Origin: Planococcus sp. MSAK28401
GTDB taxonomy: Bacteria; Bacillota; Bacilli; Bacillales_A; Planococcaceae
Reading direction: 5' to 3'
Assembly: GCF_018283455.1 (NCBI RefSeq)
Contig: NZ_JAAMTH010000001.1
Coordinates: forward strand, 1,345,501 to 1,409,500
Length of the DNA stretch: 64,000 nt
The notes below the pieces were generated by a model, which was not told where the DNA came from, did no database searches, and saw only the letters and a program-made list of their open reading frames with translations. Of this stretch, positions 46,884-55,860 are shown piece after piece. A program made the position numbers and the translations under genes. Every line of letters begins with the position of its first letter. Position 1 is the first letter of the stretch.

Positions 46884-48104
46884 ATGGAAACCAAACACCC
46901 ATTTTTGCCGATCATTGTCGGCACCGATATGAATGCTTACAATATGGCAATTTCATTTCATGAAGCTTACGGCATCAAGCCGATTTTGATCGGCAAGGAG
47001 CCATTATCCTTCACGGAGATGAGCTCGATCACTGAAACAATCGAATTTGATAAAAAATTATCGGAGCCTGAACATTTCGCTGATATTTTAATCGCCATGG
47101 CAGACAAATACAGAGCTCCCGGCAAAACTTTGCTGCTAGTCGGCACGAACGATTTATACGTACGCTTGATCATCGAAAATGCCAAAGTGCTGCGTGAGCA
47201 TTATGTGTTCAATTATCCGAACGAAGCATTGATGAACCAGCTGCAGATGAAAGCGAATTTCTATGAATTGTGCAAAGAGCACGGCATCGATACACCGACG
47301 ACTTATTTTTACGACTGCAGCCAGGATGTGCCGTTCGATGATAGCGACATGATGTATCCGGTCGTTGTCAAACCAAGCAATGGCATCGAATACAGCCGCA
47401 ATAAGTTCGAAGGCCAGGAAAAAGTCTATAAAGTGGACAGCCCGAAAGAATTATTCGAAGTCGTCCAGAAAATCAAGGCAAGCGGCTACCGCGATGAATT
47501 AATCATTCAGGATTTCATTCCGGGCGATGATACATATATGTGGGATTCCGTCATTTACGCCAATTCGAAAGGCCAGACGCAATTGGTGACATTCGCACAA
47601 GTCGTACTGCAAGAGCACACCGTGACGGCGATCGGCAATTATACGGCGCTCATCACGCGTTTCGACAAGGAAATGATGCAAAAGCTCCAGCATTTCCTGG
47701 AAGCTGTCGACTATACCGGTTTCGCCAATTTCGATTTAAAATACGATTCGCGCGACAAGAAATTCAAGGTCTTCGAAGTGAATATCCGCCAAGGACGCTC
47801 CAGCTATTACGTGACGGCGCTTGGCCATAATATGGCACAGTACTTAGTCGATGATTTAATCTACAAAATGGAAAAGCCGATCACTTATTTAAATGAAGAT
47901 TTCCTGTTCACTGTCGTTCCAAAAGTGGTATTGCGCAATTTCGTCCAAAACCAGGCGGTCCAAAAAGACATCAAGCGCTTGATCAAGGAAAAGAAATACG
48001 GCAATCCGCTATTTTATAAAAAAGACACCCATATGAAACGCAAACTGTATCTTTTTGCGCGCCAAGTGAATTATTATAAAAAATACAAAAACAATCAATG
48101 GTAA
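46884..48104 (+). CDS. ATP-grasp D-aspartate/D-glutamate ligase-like enzyme
   Basis: A 406-residue cytoplasmic ATP-grasp protein. N-terminal PIIVGTDMNAYNMAISFHEAYG, the central IIQDFIPGDDTYMW (near residue 207) and YTGFANFDLKYDSRD plus FEVNIRQGRSSYYV (near 275-310) closely follow the pattern I know from Enterococcus faecium D-aspartate ligase (Aslfm), which attaches D-Asp to the epsilon-amino group of lysine in the peptidoglycan precursor. E and N in EVNIRQ are the Mg ligands expected. Planococcus-type walls carry an L-Lys-D-Glu (or D-Asp) bridge, so this is a good candidate for that ligase. The substrate is inference. It follows phoR by nine bases and ends with a terminator. Confidence 0.82.
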   Translation: METKHPFLPIIVGTDMNAYNMAISFHEAYGIKPILIGKEPLSFTEMSSITETIEFDKKLSEPEHFADILIAMADKYRAPGKTLLLVGTNDLYVRLIIENAKVLREHYVFNYPNEALMNQLQMKANFYELCKEHGIDTPTTYFYDCSQDVPFDDSDMMYPVVVKPSNGIEYSRNKFEGQEKVYKVDSPKELFEVVQKIKASGYRDELIIQDFIPGDDTYMWDSVIYANSKGQTQLVTFAQVVLQEHTVTAIGNYTALITRFDKEMMQKLQHFLEAVDYTGFANFDLKYDSRDKKFKVFEVNIRQGRSSYYVTALGHNMAQYLVDDLIYKMEKPITYLNEDFLFTVVPKVVLRNFVQNQAVQKDIKRLIKEKKYGNPLFYKKDTHMKRKLYLFARQVNYYKKYKNNQW

Positions 48105-48178
48105 GTTTACAAAGGCTTAACACCAGCTTCACAATCAGGTGCTATTCTTAAATAGAACCCCCTTCAACCGCATGACTT

Positions 48179-48209
48179 GAAAAAGAGCCCCTCCCCGGGC
48201 TCTTTTTCT
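48179..48209 (+). terminator. Terminator after the ATP-grasp gene
   Basis: AAAAAGAGCCC / GGGCTCTTTTT with a CTCCCC-like loop. Confidence 0.9.
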
Positions 48210-48276
48210 ATTTTACTGAAACTATTTCACTATCATTCCGTATACATAGTTATAAAGATAAAAAGGGGGAAACACC

Positions 48277-49248
48277 ATGACTACGAAACGAGTGCTGTCG
48301 ATTATCGGTTTATCGGTTGCCGGCATACTTTTATTGGTCGCTGTCTTTACTTCCTGGTATACGGTTGATGAATCGGAGCAGGCAGTCATTAATACATTCG
48401 GTGAAGCGGGGGAGCCGGTCACAGAATCAGGCCTTCATTTCAAGATGCCTTGGCCGATTCAAAAAGCGGAAGTGATGTCAAAAGAAACTTACAGCCTTCA
48501 ATTCGGCTATGACCAAAACGAGGATGGCGAAGTCACTTCATACGACAAAGAGACCAAGATGATCACAGGAGACGAGAACATCGTTTTGACGGATCTCGTT
48601 GTGCAATGGAAAATTACTGACCCGAAGAAATTCCTGTTCAATGCAGAAGATCCTCGTGAGATGCTCCATGATGCCACATCCGCCTCGATCCGTTCAATTA
48701 TCGGCAGTTCCTTGATCGACGATGCCTTGACTTCAGGAAAAGCGGAAATCGAAGCGGAAACACGCGACTTGCTATCATCGCTTATCGAAGAATACGATAT
48801 CGGCATTACCGTCTTGGCAGTGAAGCTGCAGGATGTGGAGCTGCCGAACGAAGAAGTCCGCGCAGCGTTCACGAACGTGACGGATGCACGTGAGACAATG
48901 AACACAAAAATTAATGAAGCGAATAAATACGAGAACCAGAAGCGCAACGAAGCCTTAGGTGAGAAATCGGCCATTAATTCACGGGCAGAAGCGCAGAAAG
49001 TCGAGCGGGTCGAGCAGGCGACAGGGGATGTTGCGGTATTCGATAAACTGTATGCCGAATACGAAGGCAATCCTGAAGTAACCAGGCAGCGCTTGATCAT
49101 GGAAACCTTGGAATCGGTGCTGCCGAATGCCAAACTCTATATTATGAATGATGACGAAGGAACAATGAAGTATTTGCCGCTCGGTGAAATGCAGACTGTG
49201 GTACCGCCAGCAGCGGAAGAAGAAACTGAAGAAGGGGGCGGCAACTGA
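48277..49248 (+). CDS. hflK: FtsH protease activity modulator HflK
   Basis: A 323-residue membrane protein of the SPFH (stomatin/prohibitin/flotillin/HflK) family. One N-terminal helix (about residues 8-28) is followed by the SPFH domain (YTVDESEQAVINTFGE to near 210) and a charged coiled coil. In E. coli HflK and HflC form a large cage around FtsH and restrain it. The C-terminal ITRERL-type region (VTRQRLIMETLESVLPNAKLYIM, near 275) is HflK-like. GGGGGA precedes the ATG. It overlaps hflC by one base (TGATG). Confidence 0.9.
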   Translation: MTTKRVLSIIGLSVAGILLLVAVFTSWYTVDESEQAVINTFGEAGEPVTESGLHFKMPWPIQKAEVMSKETYSLQFGYDQNEDGEVTSYDKETKMITGDENIVLTDLVVQWKITDPKKFLFNAEDPREMLHDATSASIRSIIGSSLIDDALTSGKAEIEAETRDLLSSLIEEYDIGITVLAVKLQDVELPNEEVRAAFTNVTDARETMNTKINEANKYENQKRNEALGEKSAINSRAEAQKVERVEQATGDVAVFDKLYAEYEGNPEVTRQRLIMETLESVLPNAKLYIMNDDEGTMKYLPLGEMQTVVPPAAEEETEEGGGN

Positions 49249-50228
49249 TGGATCCGAAACAGCCATTCGGCAATTCCAATACGACGGACATCTTCGGCAA
49301 TAAAAACCGGGCAAAAAAACCGAGAGAGCCGAGAGAACCAATCAATTACAAGAAATACTGGAAACCGATCCTCATCTCGACAATCGTCTTTTTCTCACTG
49401 CTGATCGTCTTGACCAATACCTATGTTGTAAAAGAAAACGAATACCGCGTCGTCCGCCAGTTTGGCGAAGTCGTCAAAGTTCAGGAAGATCCCGGCATCA
49501 AAATGAAGGTTCCGTTCATTCAAAGCGTGACGACCATCCCGAAATACCAGATGACCTATGATGTGACGGAAGCTGAGATCAACACGCGGGACAAAAAGCG
49601 AATTCTCATCGATAATTACGCAGTTTGGCATGTGACCGACCCGTTGAGTATGATTTCCAATGCCGGCACGATCATCAACGCCGAATCGCGCATGGAAGAG
49701 TTTATCTATTCCGTCGTGCGCACCGAGCTTGGCCAACTGAATTATGATGAAATCATCAATGATGAAAATTCCTCGCGCGGCAGTTTAAATGATACGGTGA
49801 CTACAAGAGTCAATGAATTGCTAGAAACGGATCAATATGGCATTGAAGTCGTCGATGTCCGCATGAAACGTACCGATTTGCCGGCAGAAAACGAACAAGC
49901 CGTCTTTACGCGGATGATCTCAGAACGTGATTCGACTGCGCAGGATTACTTGTCGCAAGGCGATGCACGCAAGCGTGAAATCGAAGCGCAAGCCGACCGC
50001 GAAGCACAGGAAGTCATTGCGACCGCCAAAAAAGAAGCAGCCTTGATCCAAGCAGACGGGGAAGCAGAAGCTGCCCAGATCTACAATGAATCGTTCTCGA
50101 AAGACCCTGAGTTTTATGAGTTATACCGTTCACTCGAATCGTATTCGAAAACGGTCGGTGAAGATACAGTTATCATCATGCCGTCGGATTCACCTTATGC
50201 AAGACTGTTATCTGGAAATCTTGAATAG
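49248..50228 (+). CDS. hflC: FtsH protease activity modulator HflC
   Basis: A 326-residue partner of HflK. A basic N-terminal tail (residues 15-38) precedes one transmembrane helix (about 42-63) and then the SPFH domain starting YVVKENEYRVVRQFGEVVK. The coiled-coil and FSKDPEFYELYRSLESY C-terminal segment (near 285) are diagnostic of HflC. The start overlaps the hflK stop by one base, so it is coupled and made in fixed ratio. hflKC are uncommon next to polA and not universal in Firmicutes; an FtsH partner is encoded elsewhere. Confidence 0.9.
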   Translation: MDPKQPFGNSNTTDIFGNKNRAKKPREPREPINYKKYWKPILISTIVFFSLLIVLTNTYVVKENEYRVVRQFGEVVKVQEDPGIKMKVPFIQSVTTIPKYQMTYDVTEAEINTRDKKRILIDNYAVWHVTDPLSMISNAGTIINAESRMEEFIYSVVRTELGQLNYDEIINDENSSRGSLNDTVTTRVNELLETDQYGIEVVDVRMKRTDLPAENEQAVFTRMISERDSTAQDYLSQGDARKREIEAQADREAQEVIATAKKEAALIQADGEAEAAQIYNESFSKDPEFYELYRSLESYSKTVGEDTVIIMPSDSPYARLLSGNLE

Positions 50229-50236
50229 CTAATGAG

Positions 50237-50297
50237 CCGTCATTTCTCTTCTATTTGCCTGCGTGGTAAAATAAAGGGAATGACGGCTTTTTTTATG
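50237..50297 (+). terminator. Terminator after hflC
   Basis: AGCCGTCATT / AATGACGGCT pair with a large loop of about 40 bases, followed by TTTTTTT. Transcription of polA resumes right after. Confidence 0.65.
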
Positions 50298-50312
50298 GAA
50301 AGGGGTAATTTT

Positions 50313-52931
50313 GTGTCAAAGAAAATCTTATTGCTCGATGGCAACAGCCTGGCATACCGCGCATTTTTCGCGCTGCCGCTATTGACCAACGATAATGGTG
50401 TGCACACGAATGCAGTATACGGCTTCACGACGATGCTGCAAAAGCTATTGGAGGAAGAAAAGCCGACACATATGATGGTGGCATTCGATGCCGGGAAAAC
50501 AACTTTCCGCAACGAAGCCTATAAAGAATACAAAGGCGGACGGCAAAAGACTCCACCCGAACTGTCCGAGCAATTCCCGTATTTGCGCAAGCTGCTTGCT
50601 GCATACAAGATCAAACAATACGAACTCGATAATTACGAAGCGGATGATATCATCGGTACGCTGAGCCTTCAAGCCGAACAAGCAGGCGACCAGGTCGTCG
50701 TCGTTTCGGGAGACAAGGATTTGACGCAGCTCGCCTCAAACTCGACGGTTGTCTACATCACCCGCAAAGGAATTACCGATATCGAGAAATACACAGTAGA
50801 CCATATTCAAGAGAAATATGGCCTGACGCCGTTGCAGATTATCGATATGAAAGGCTTGATGGGTGATTCCTCCGATAATATTCCAGGCGTGCCGGGCGTC
50901 GGCGAAAAGACAGCTTTGAAGCTGCTCGCCAAACACGGGTCGGTTGAAGGCGTCTATGAAGCAATCGAGGAACAAAAAGGCAAAATGAAGGAAAAGCTCG
51001 TGGAAAATGAAGAGCTTGCCTATCTGTCCAAAAAGCTGGCAACAATCGAACGCCAAGCACCCGTGGAAGTATCGATCGATGAACTCGATTATGCAGGCCC
51101 CGACCAGGATGAATTGGTGCGCATTTGGAACGAGCTCGCTTTTAAATCATTGCTGGAGAAATTGGATTATACGGCAGAGGAAACCGATAAAGAAGAGCTG
51201 CATTTCGAAGTGCTCGAATCAGTCGATCAGAGCCTGCTTGAAGATGGCATGGCGGTCCACTTGGAATTGTATGATGAACATTACCATAGCTGCGATTTGC
51301 TGGGTGTTTCATTGGCATCTGAAAAAGCCACCTATGTCATCCCAATGGAAGTGGCGGAACAATCAGAAGCGCTGAAGGCGTGGCTCGAAGACGCGGTGGC
51401 CGCCAAATATATGTCCGATTCAAAAGCCGCGACTGCGGCATTCCTCAGAAAAGGCATTAAGATCGATGGAGTCGACTTTGATCTGATGCTCGGCGCCTAT
51501 ATCGTCAATCCGTCGCTGAAGTATACGGACTTGGCTGATATTGTCCGTGAATACGGTTATTCGGATGTCTCGACCAACGAACAGGTCTACGGCAAAGGGG
51601 CAAAGAAAAAAGTTCCTGAAGCGGCTGAATTGAATGAACATATGGCGAGAAAAGCGAGAGCAATCTATAATGTGCGCCCCGTGGTCGTCAAAAAGCTGGA
51701 AGAAAACGAGCAATTTGACTTATACGATAAATTGGAGCTGCCGCTCGCAAAAGTGCTCGGGCAAATGGAATCGCTCGGCGTCAAAGTAGACCGCGGCCAA
51801 TTGACTGACATGGGCGTGGAATTGAAGCGCAAGCTCGGCATGATCGAACAGGAAATCTATTCGCTTGCCGGACAGGAGTTCAATATCAATTCGCCGAAGC
51901 AGCTTGGGGTTATCTTATTCGAGCAATTGGGCTTGCCGGCGATCAAAAAAACCAAAACCGGCTACTCGACTGCAGCGGATGTGCTGGAGAAATTGGAAGG
52001 CAAACACGAAATCATCCACCATATCCTGATGTACCGCCAGCTCGGCAAATTGCTGTCGACGTATATTGAAGGTTTATTGAAAGAGATTCACGAAGACGGC
52101 AAGGTCCATACCCGTTTCCAACAAGCCTTGACGACAACCGGCAGGCTCAGTTCCACGAACCCGAACTTGCAAAACATCCCGGTACGCCTGGAAGAAGGCC
52201 GCAAAATCCGCAAAGCGTTCGTCCCATCAGAACCTGGATGGGTCATGGTCGCGGCGGACTATTCACAGATCGAATTGCGCGTGCTTGCTCATATGTCGAA
52301 AGACGAGAGCTTGATCGAAGCATTCCAATCGGATCTGGATATCCACACGAAAACAGCCAGCGACGTCTTCAATGTGTCGCTCGAAGAAGTGACTTCCGAC
52401 ATGCGCCGCGCGGCTAAAGCGGTCAATTTCGGCATCGTCTATGGTATTAGCGACTACGGCTTGTCGCAAAACTTGAATATCACCCGTAAAGAGGCAGCTG
52501 ACTTTATCGAGCGGTATTTGGCAAGTTTCCCAGGCGTGCAGGGCTATATGACCTCAATTGTCGAACAGGCGAAAAAAGATGGTTTTGTCACGACCTTGAT
52601 GAACCGCCGCCGCTATTTGCCGGACATCAATAGCTCGAACTTCAATTTGCGCAGTTTTGCGGAACGCACCGCGATGAATACGCCGATTCAGGGAAGTGCG
52701 GCCGATGTTATCAAGCAGGCGATGATCGAAATGGATATCGCCCTTGAACGTGAAGGATTGCAGTCGAAGATGATCTTGCAAGTGCACGATGAATTGATTT
52801 TTGAAGCACCTGCCGAAGAACTCGAAAAACTCATGGAACTGGTTCCTGAAGTAATGGAGTCGGCTGTGAAACTCAATGTGCCTTTGAAAGTCGATATCGC
52901 GTCAGGCGATACTTGGTACGATACAAAATAA
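50313..52931 (+). CDS. polA: DNA polymerase I
   Basis: An 872-residue repair and Okazaki-fragment polymerase. It has an N-terminal 5' nuclease domain (1-290, with MVAFDAGKTTFRNE and GVPGVGEKTA), a middle exonuclease-like domain (about 300-465) and the polymerase domain with motif A AADYSQIELRVLAHM (near residue 648) and motif C QVHDELIFEAP (near 822). The middle domain reads VHLELYDEHYHS where an active proofreading domain has FDTET, so the 3'-5' exonuclease is probably dead, as in Bacillus. GTG at 50313 is the start, with AAAGGGG upstream and the expected MSKKILLLDGNSLAYRA. Confidence 0.97.
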   Translation: MSKKILLLDGNSLAYRAFFALPLLTNDNGVHTNAVYGFTTMLQKLLEEEKPTHMMVAFDAGKTTFRNEAYKEYKGGRQKTPPELSEQFPYLRKLLAAYKIKQYELDNYEADDIIGTLSLQAEQAGDQVVVVSGDKDLTQLASNSTVVYITRKGITDIEKYTVDHIQEKYGLTPLQIIDMKGLMGDSSDNIPGVPGVGEKTALKLLAKHGSVEGVYEAIEEQKGKMKEKLVENEELAYLSKKLATIERQAPVEVSIDELDYAGPDQDELVRIWNELAFKSLLEKLDYTAEETDKEELHFEVLESVDQSLLEDGMAVHLELYDEHYHSCDLLGVSLASEKATYVIPMEVAEQSEALKAWLEDAVAAKYMSDSKAATAAFLRKGIKIDGVDFDLMLGAYIVNPSLKYTDLADIVREYGYSDVSTNEQVYGKGAKKKVPEAAELNEHMARKARAIYNVRPVVVKKLEENEQFDLYDKLELPLAKVLGQMESLGVKVDRGQLTDMGVELKRKLGMIEQEIYSLAGQEFNINSPKQLGVILFEQLGLPAIKKTKTGYSTAADVLEKLEGKHEIIHHILMYRQLGKLLSTYIEGLLKEIHEDGKVHTRFQQALTTTGRLSSTNPNLQNIPVRLEEGRKIRKAFVPSEPGWVMVAADYSQIELRVLAHMSKDESLIEAFQSDLDIHTKTASDVFNVSLEEVTSDMRRAAKAVNFGIVYGISDYGLSQNLNITRKEAADFIERYLASFPGVQGYMTSIVEQAKKDGFVTTLMNRRRYLPDINSSNFNLRSFAERTAMNTPIQGSAADVIKQAMIEMDIALEREGLQSKMILQVHDELIFEAPAEELEKLMELVPEVMESAVKLNVPLKVDIASGDTWYDTK

Positions 52932-52944
52932 GGAGGAATTTGTA

Positions 52945-53814
52945 ATGCCGGAACTTCCGGAAGTAGAAGGGGTGGTCCGGCAAATCCGCCCCGTGTCGAT
53001 CGGCAAACGCATCGTCTCGGTCGATGTGTCCGATACGATCCGAAAATCAAAGCAATCGGGTAAAGAAGCGATCTTGAAACGCATCGAAGCGGATGACTTT
53101 CAAGAGCGTCTGACCGGTGCCCAAATACTCGCCGTCGAACGGCGCAGCAAATATATTTACATGACCATGAAAGACGAGCAGGAATTCCTGCTCGTCAACC
53201 ATCTGGGCATGTCGGGGGCATGGTTTTTCGTCGATAGCCTGCTGTCGATTCCAGAAGATAAGTTCAGGCGCCACGTACATGTGGTGCTGACGCTTGATGA
53301 CGGCAATTTGTTGGCGTTCTCGGATATCCGGCGTTTTGGGGAAATGCGCGTGCTCACGAGCGAAGCGGATTTTCCGCCGCTTCTGTTAATGGCGCCAGAG
53401 CCTTTTGCTGACGAGGCACTTGAATGGTTTTTGCAGCAATCGGAAAGCCCAAAATTTCGCAATAAGCCAATCAAAGAAGTCATCATGGACGGTACGGTCA
53501 TCTCAGGATGCGGCAATATCTATGCGACAGAAGCGCTGTTCCGTATGAAAATCCATCCGAAGCGCGCAGCAAGCCGCATTAGCCGCAAGCGCAAAATTGA
53601 ATTGTTCCAGGCCATTGCCGCTATTCTGCTCGAGAGCATCGAAGCAGGTGGCAGCACGATTTCCGATTACCGCAATATCAACGGGGAATCAGGCAGCATG
53701 CAGAATCGTTTTGGCATGTACGGCAAGAAGACGTGCACGGTTTGTGGGACAGAGACTAAAACAGTAAAAATCGCGAGCCGGGCGTCCGTCTATTGCCCAT
53801 CTTGCCAGAAATGA
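52945..53814 (+). CDS. mutM: Formamidopyrimidine-DNA glycosylase
   Basis: A 289-residue base-excision repair enzyme that removes 8-oxoguanine and FapyG and cleaves the strand. It starts with the catalytic MPELPEVEGVVRQ (P2 nucleophile, E3). The conserved lysine lies in ERRSKYIYM (near residue 59). The helix-two-turn-helix SGCGNIYATEALFRMKIHPKR is near 190, and the zinc finger CTVCGTETK...YCPSCQK is at the C-terminus. It lies 13 bases after polA and nine bases before coaE, so the three form an operon. Confidence 0.98.
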   Translation: MPELPEVEGVVRQIRPVSIGKRIVSVDVSDTIRKSKQSGKEAILKRIEADDFQERLTGAQILAVERRSKYIYMTMKDEQEFLLVNHLGMSGAWFFVDSLLSIPEDKFRRHVHVVLTLDDGNLLAFSDIRRFGEMRVLTSEADFPPLLLMAPEPFADEALEWFLQQSESPKFRNKPIKEVIMDGTVISGCGNIYATEALFRMKIHPKRAASRISRKRKIELFQAIAAILLESIEAGGSTISDYRNINGESGSMQNRFGMYGKKTCTVCGTETKTVKIASRASVYCPSCQK

Positions 53815-53823
53815 GGAACATAC

Positions 53824-54420
53824 ATGATCATTGGACTCACCGGCAGCATTGCGAGCGGCAAGAGCACTGTCTCACAAATGCTCAAGGAATTGGGATATCC
53901 GGTCGTTGACGCAGATCTGGTCGCTAGACAGGTTGTCGAGCCCGGAACGGAAACATTGAACAGCATCGCGCAAGCTTTCGGCCCGGAAGTGATCCTTGCT
54001 AATGGATCGATGGACCGCGAAAGAGTCGGGAAGATCATCTTCAACGATCCAACGAGCCGAAAAAAATTGAACGACATCATCCACCCGGCAATACGCCGGG
54101 AAATGCTTAGGCAACGCCAAGCATTTTTGGATGAAGGATATGAAACCGTTATCATGGACATTCCGCTGTTATTCGAAAGCAAGCTCCAGCGTATGGTCGA
54201 CAAAATCCTGGTAGTCAGTGTATCAGAACAACAGCAATTAAAACGCCTCATGGAGCGCAACGGATTGGCCGAACAGGAAGCCAAAGCACGAATTGCTTCG
54301 CAGCTGCCCTTCAGTGTCAAAGAACAAGGTGCAGATGAAGTGCTGGATAACAACGGTTCTGTGGATAACACAAAGCGCCAATTAATGCGCATATTGGACA
54401 ATTGGCAGACACATCCATAA
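53824..54420 (+). CDS. coaE: Dephospho-CoA kinase
   Basis: A 198-residue P-loop kinase for the last step of coenzyme A synthesis. The Walker A is GLTGSIASGKST at residues 4-15, preceded by MII; the substrate-binding DADLVARQVV is near 34 and the conserved MDIPLLFES near 114. The ATG follows a GAGGA after the mutM stop. Its place after mutM is as in Staphylococcus; Bacillus carries ytaF between them, which is absent here. Confidence 0.97.
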   Translation: MIIGLTGSIASGKSTVSQMLKELGYPVVDADLVARQVVEPGTETLNSIAQAFGPEVILANGSMDRERVGKIIFNDPTSRKKLNDIIHPAIRREMLRQRQAFLDEGYETVIMDIPLLFESKLQRMVDKILVVSVSEQQQLKRLMERNGLAEQEAKARIASQLPFSVKEQGADEVLDNNGSVDNTKRQLMRILDNWQTHP

Positions 54421-54529
54421 AAAAGTATGCGCTTTCTTTTGTTTTCAGGTTCTCTAAAAAGAATAATGTGTTATACTATATATCGAATTGAAAATATGAG
54501 TATGACTTATTTAAATGGGGGACAAATAC

Positions 54530-55549
54530 ATGACAGTTTCGATTGCAATTAACGGGTTTGGCCGCATCGGCCGTATGGTTTTCAGACAAGCAGTTTTAAT
54601 GGATGACGTGACAATTTCGGCGGTCAACGCCGGTTATCCAGCAGAAACACTTGCTCACTTGATTAAGTATGACACAAATCACGGTACCTTCTCCGGTGAA
54701 GTGAAAGCGGAAGAAAATGCGTTGGTTGTAAACGGAAAGCGTATTCAATTGGTTAACGAGCGCGACCCATTGAAACTCCCTTGGGAGGAAATGGGTGTCG
54801 ATATCGTCATCGAAGCGACAGGCAAGTTTAACTCGCGCGATAAAGCTGCTCTTCATCTGGAGGCAGGAGCGAAGAAAGTCATCTTGACTGCTCCAGGCAA
54901 AAATGAAGACATTACGATTGTAATGGGCGTCAATGATGACAAATTGGATGTCGAAAAACACCACATTATCTCGAACGCCAGTTGCACGACGAATTGCTTG
55001 GCTCCTGTCGCTAAAGTGCTGAATGATGCATTCGGGATCGAAAACGGATTGATGACGACTGTCCATGCGTATACCAATGACCAAAAGAATTTAGACAACC
55101 CACATAAGGATCTTCGTCGCGCGCGTGCTTGTGCGCAGTCGATCATTCCGACCTCAACAGGAGCTGCCAAAGCGTTGTCACTTGTTCTCCCTGAACTGGA
55201 AGGGAAACTGCACGGCCTGGCTCTTCGCGTCCCGACACCGAATGTGTCGCTCGTTGACCTTGTCGTCGATGTCCAGCAGGATGTGACAGTAGAAGATGTT
55301 AACCGGGCATTCATGGATGCGTCGGAAGGGGCGCTTGCAGGCATCCTCGATTTGACGATGGAGCCATTGGTGTCGATCGACTTCAATACAAACCCGAGTT
55401 CTGCAATCGTTGACGGCTTGACTACCATTGTCATGGGCGACCGCAAAGTGAAAGTGCTCGCTTGGTATGATAACGAATGGGGCTACTCTGCCCGCGTTGT
55501 CGACTTGATGAAAAAAGTAGCCAATTCTATGGCTGTCGCTTCAAAATAA
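54530..55549 (+). CDS. gapB: Glyceraldehyde-3-phosphate dehydrogenase, GapB type
   Basis: A 339-residue enzyme. N-terminal VSIAINGFGRIGRMVFRQA binds the cofactor and the catalytic cysteine is C152 in SNASCTTNC. After the second strand the sequence reads AVNAGYP, lacking the aspartate of glycolytic NAD-dependent GapA; this fits GapB, the NADP-preferring gluconeogenic enzyme. The order coaE-gapB-speD agrees with B. subtilis and Staphylococcus. The ATG at 54530 has GGGGG seven bases upstream. A long terminator follows. Confidence 0.94.
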   Translation: MTVSIAINGFGRIGRMVFRQAVLMDDVTISAVNAGYPAETLAHLIKYDTNHGTFSGEVKAEENALVVNGKRIQLVNERDPLKLPWEEMGVDIVIEATGKFNSRDKAALHLEAGAKKVILTAPGKNEDITIVMGVNDDKLDVEKHHIISNASCTTNCLAPVAKVLNDAFGIENGLMTTVHAYTNDQKNLDNPHKDLRRARACAQSIIPTSTGAAKALSLVLPELEGKLHGLALRVPTPNVSLVDLVVDVQQDVTVEDVNRAFMDASEGALAGILDLTMEPLVSIDFNTNPSSAIVDGLTTIVMGDRKVKVLAWYDNEWGYSARVVDLMKKVANSMAVASK

Positions 55550-55557
55550 TGCAAAAA

Positions 55558-55600
55558 GATTCCGCTTTTCTTCTTACTAGAAAAGCGGAATCTTTTTTGT
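55558..55600 (+). terminator. Terminator after gapB
   Basis: AAAGATTCCGCTTTTC / GAAAAGCGGAATCTTT with a nine-base loop and TTT tail. Confidence 0.94.
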
Positions 55601-55639
55601 TGTTGTATTGAAAAAAATATCGGATAGAGCATTTATTTA

Positions 55640-55668
55640 TTGCATTTCGAAAACATTCATCATATACT
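55640..55668 (+). promoter_or_regulatory. speD promoter
   Basis: TTGCAT (55640-55645), 17-base spacer, TATACT (55663-55668). Predicted start near 55675. Confidence 0.75.
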
Positions 55669-55674
55669 ATGAAT

Positions 55675-55860
55675 CGTAGCCAAAAACGGCTGCCACTTCT
55701 CAATTTCTATTTACTGGAAGAGCAAGGAATTAGGAGCGTATATTATTATTCTTTTGACTGCTTAAAGGGTTAGGACCTCTTTGGACTAACTTTCCCCCGT
55801 GGTAGTCAGCTTTGAATATTTTGCGCAAAACCAAAATGTTATCAAAGGGGGAAACGAACC
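55675..55860 (+). promoter_or_regulatory. Structured speD 5' leader, candidate cis-regulatory RNA
   Basis: About 185 bases of untranslated leader. By eye it holds a GTAGCC/GGCTGC hairpin (55677-55694), an outer stem TGACTGC (55755-55761) with GTAGTCA-type partner (55802-55808), and an inner GTTAG/CTAAC hairpin (55769-55773, 55786-55790). TTTCCCCC (55791-55798), inside the outer stem, is exactly complementary to GGGGGAAA (55847-55854), which contains the Shine-Dalgarno. That would be a pseudoknot hiding the ribosome site. The ligand, if any, is unknown. I recognise no described class. Confidence 0.5.
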
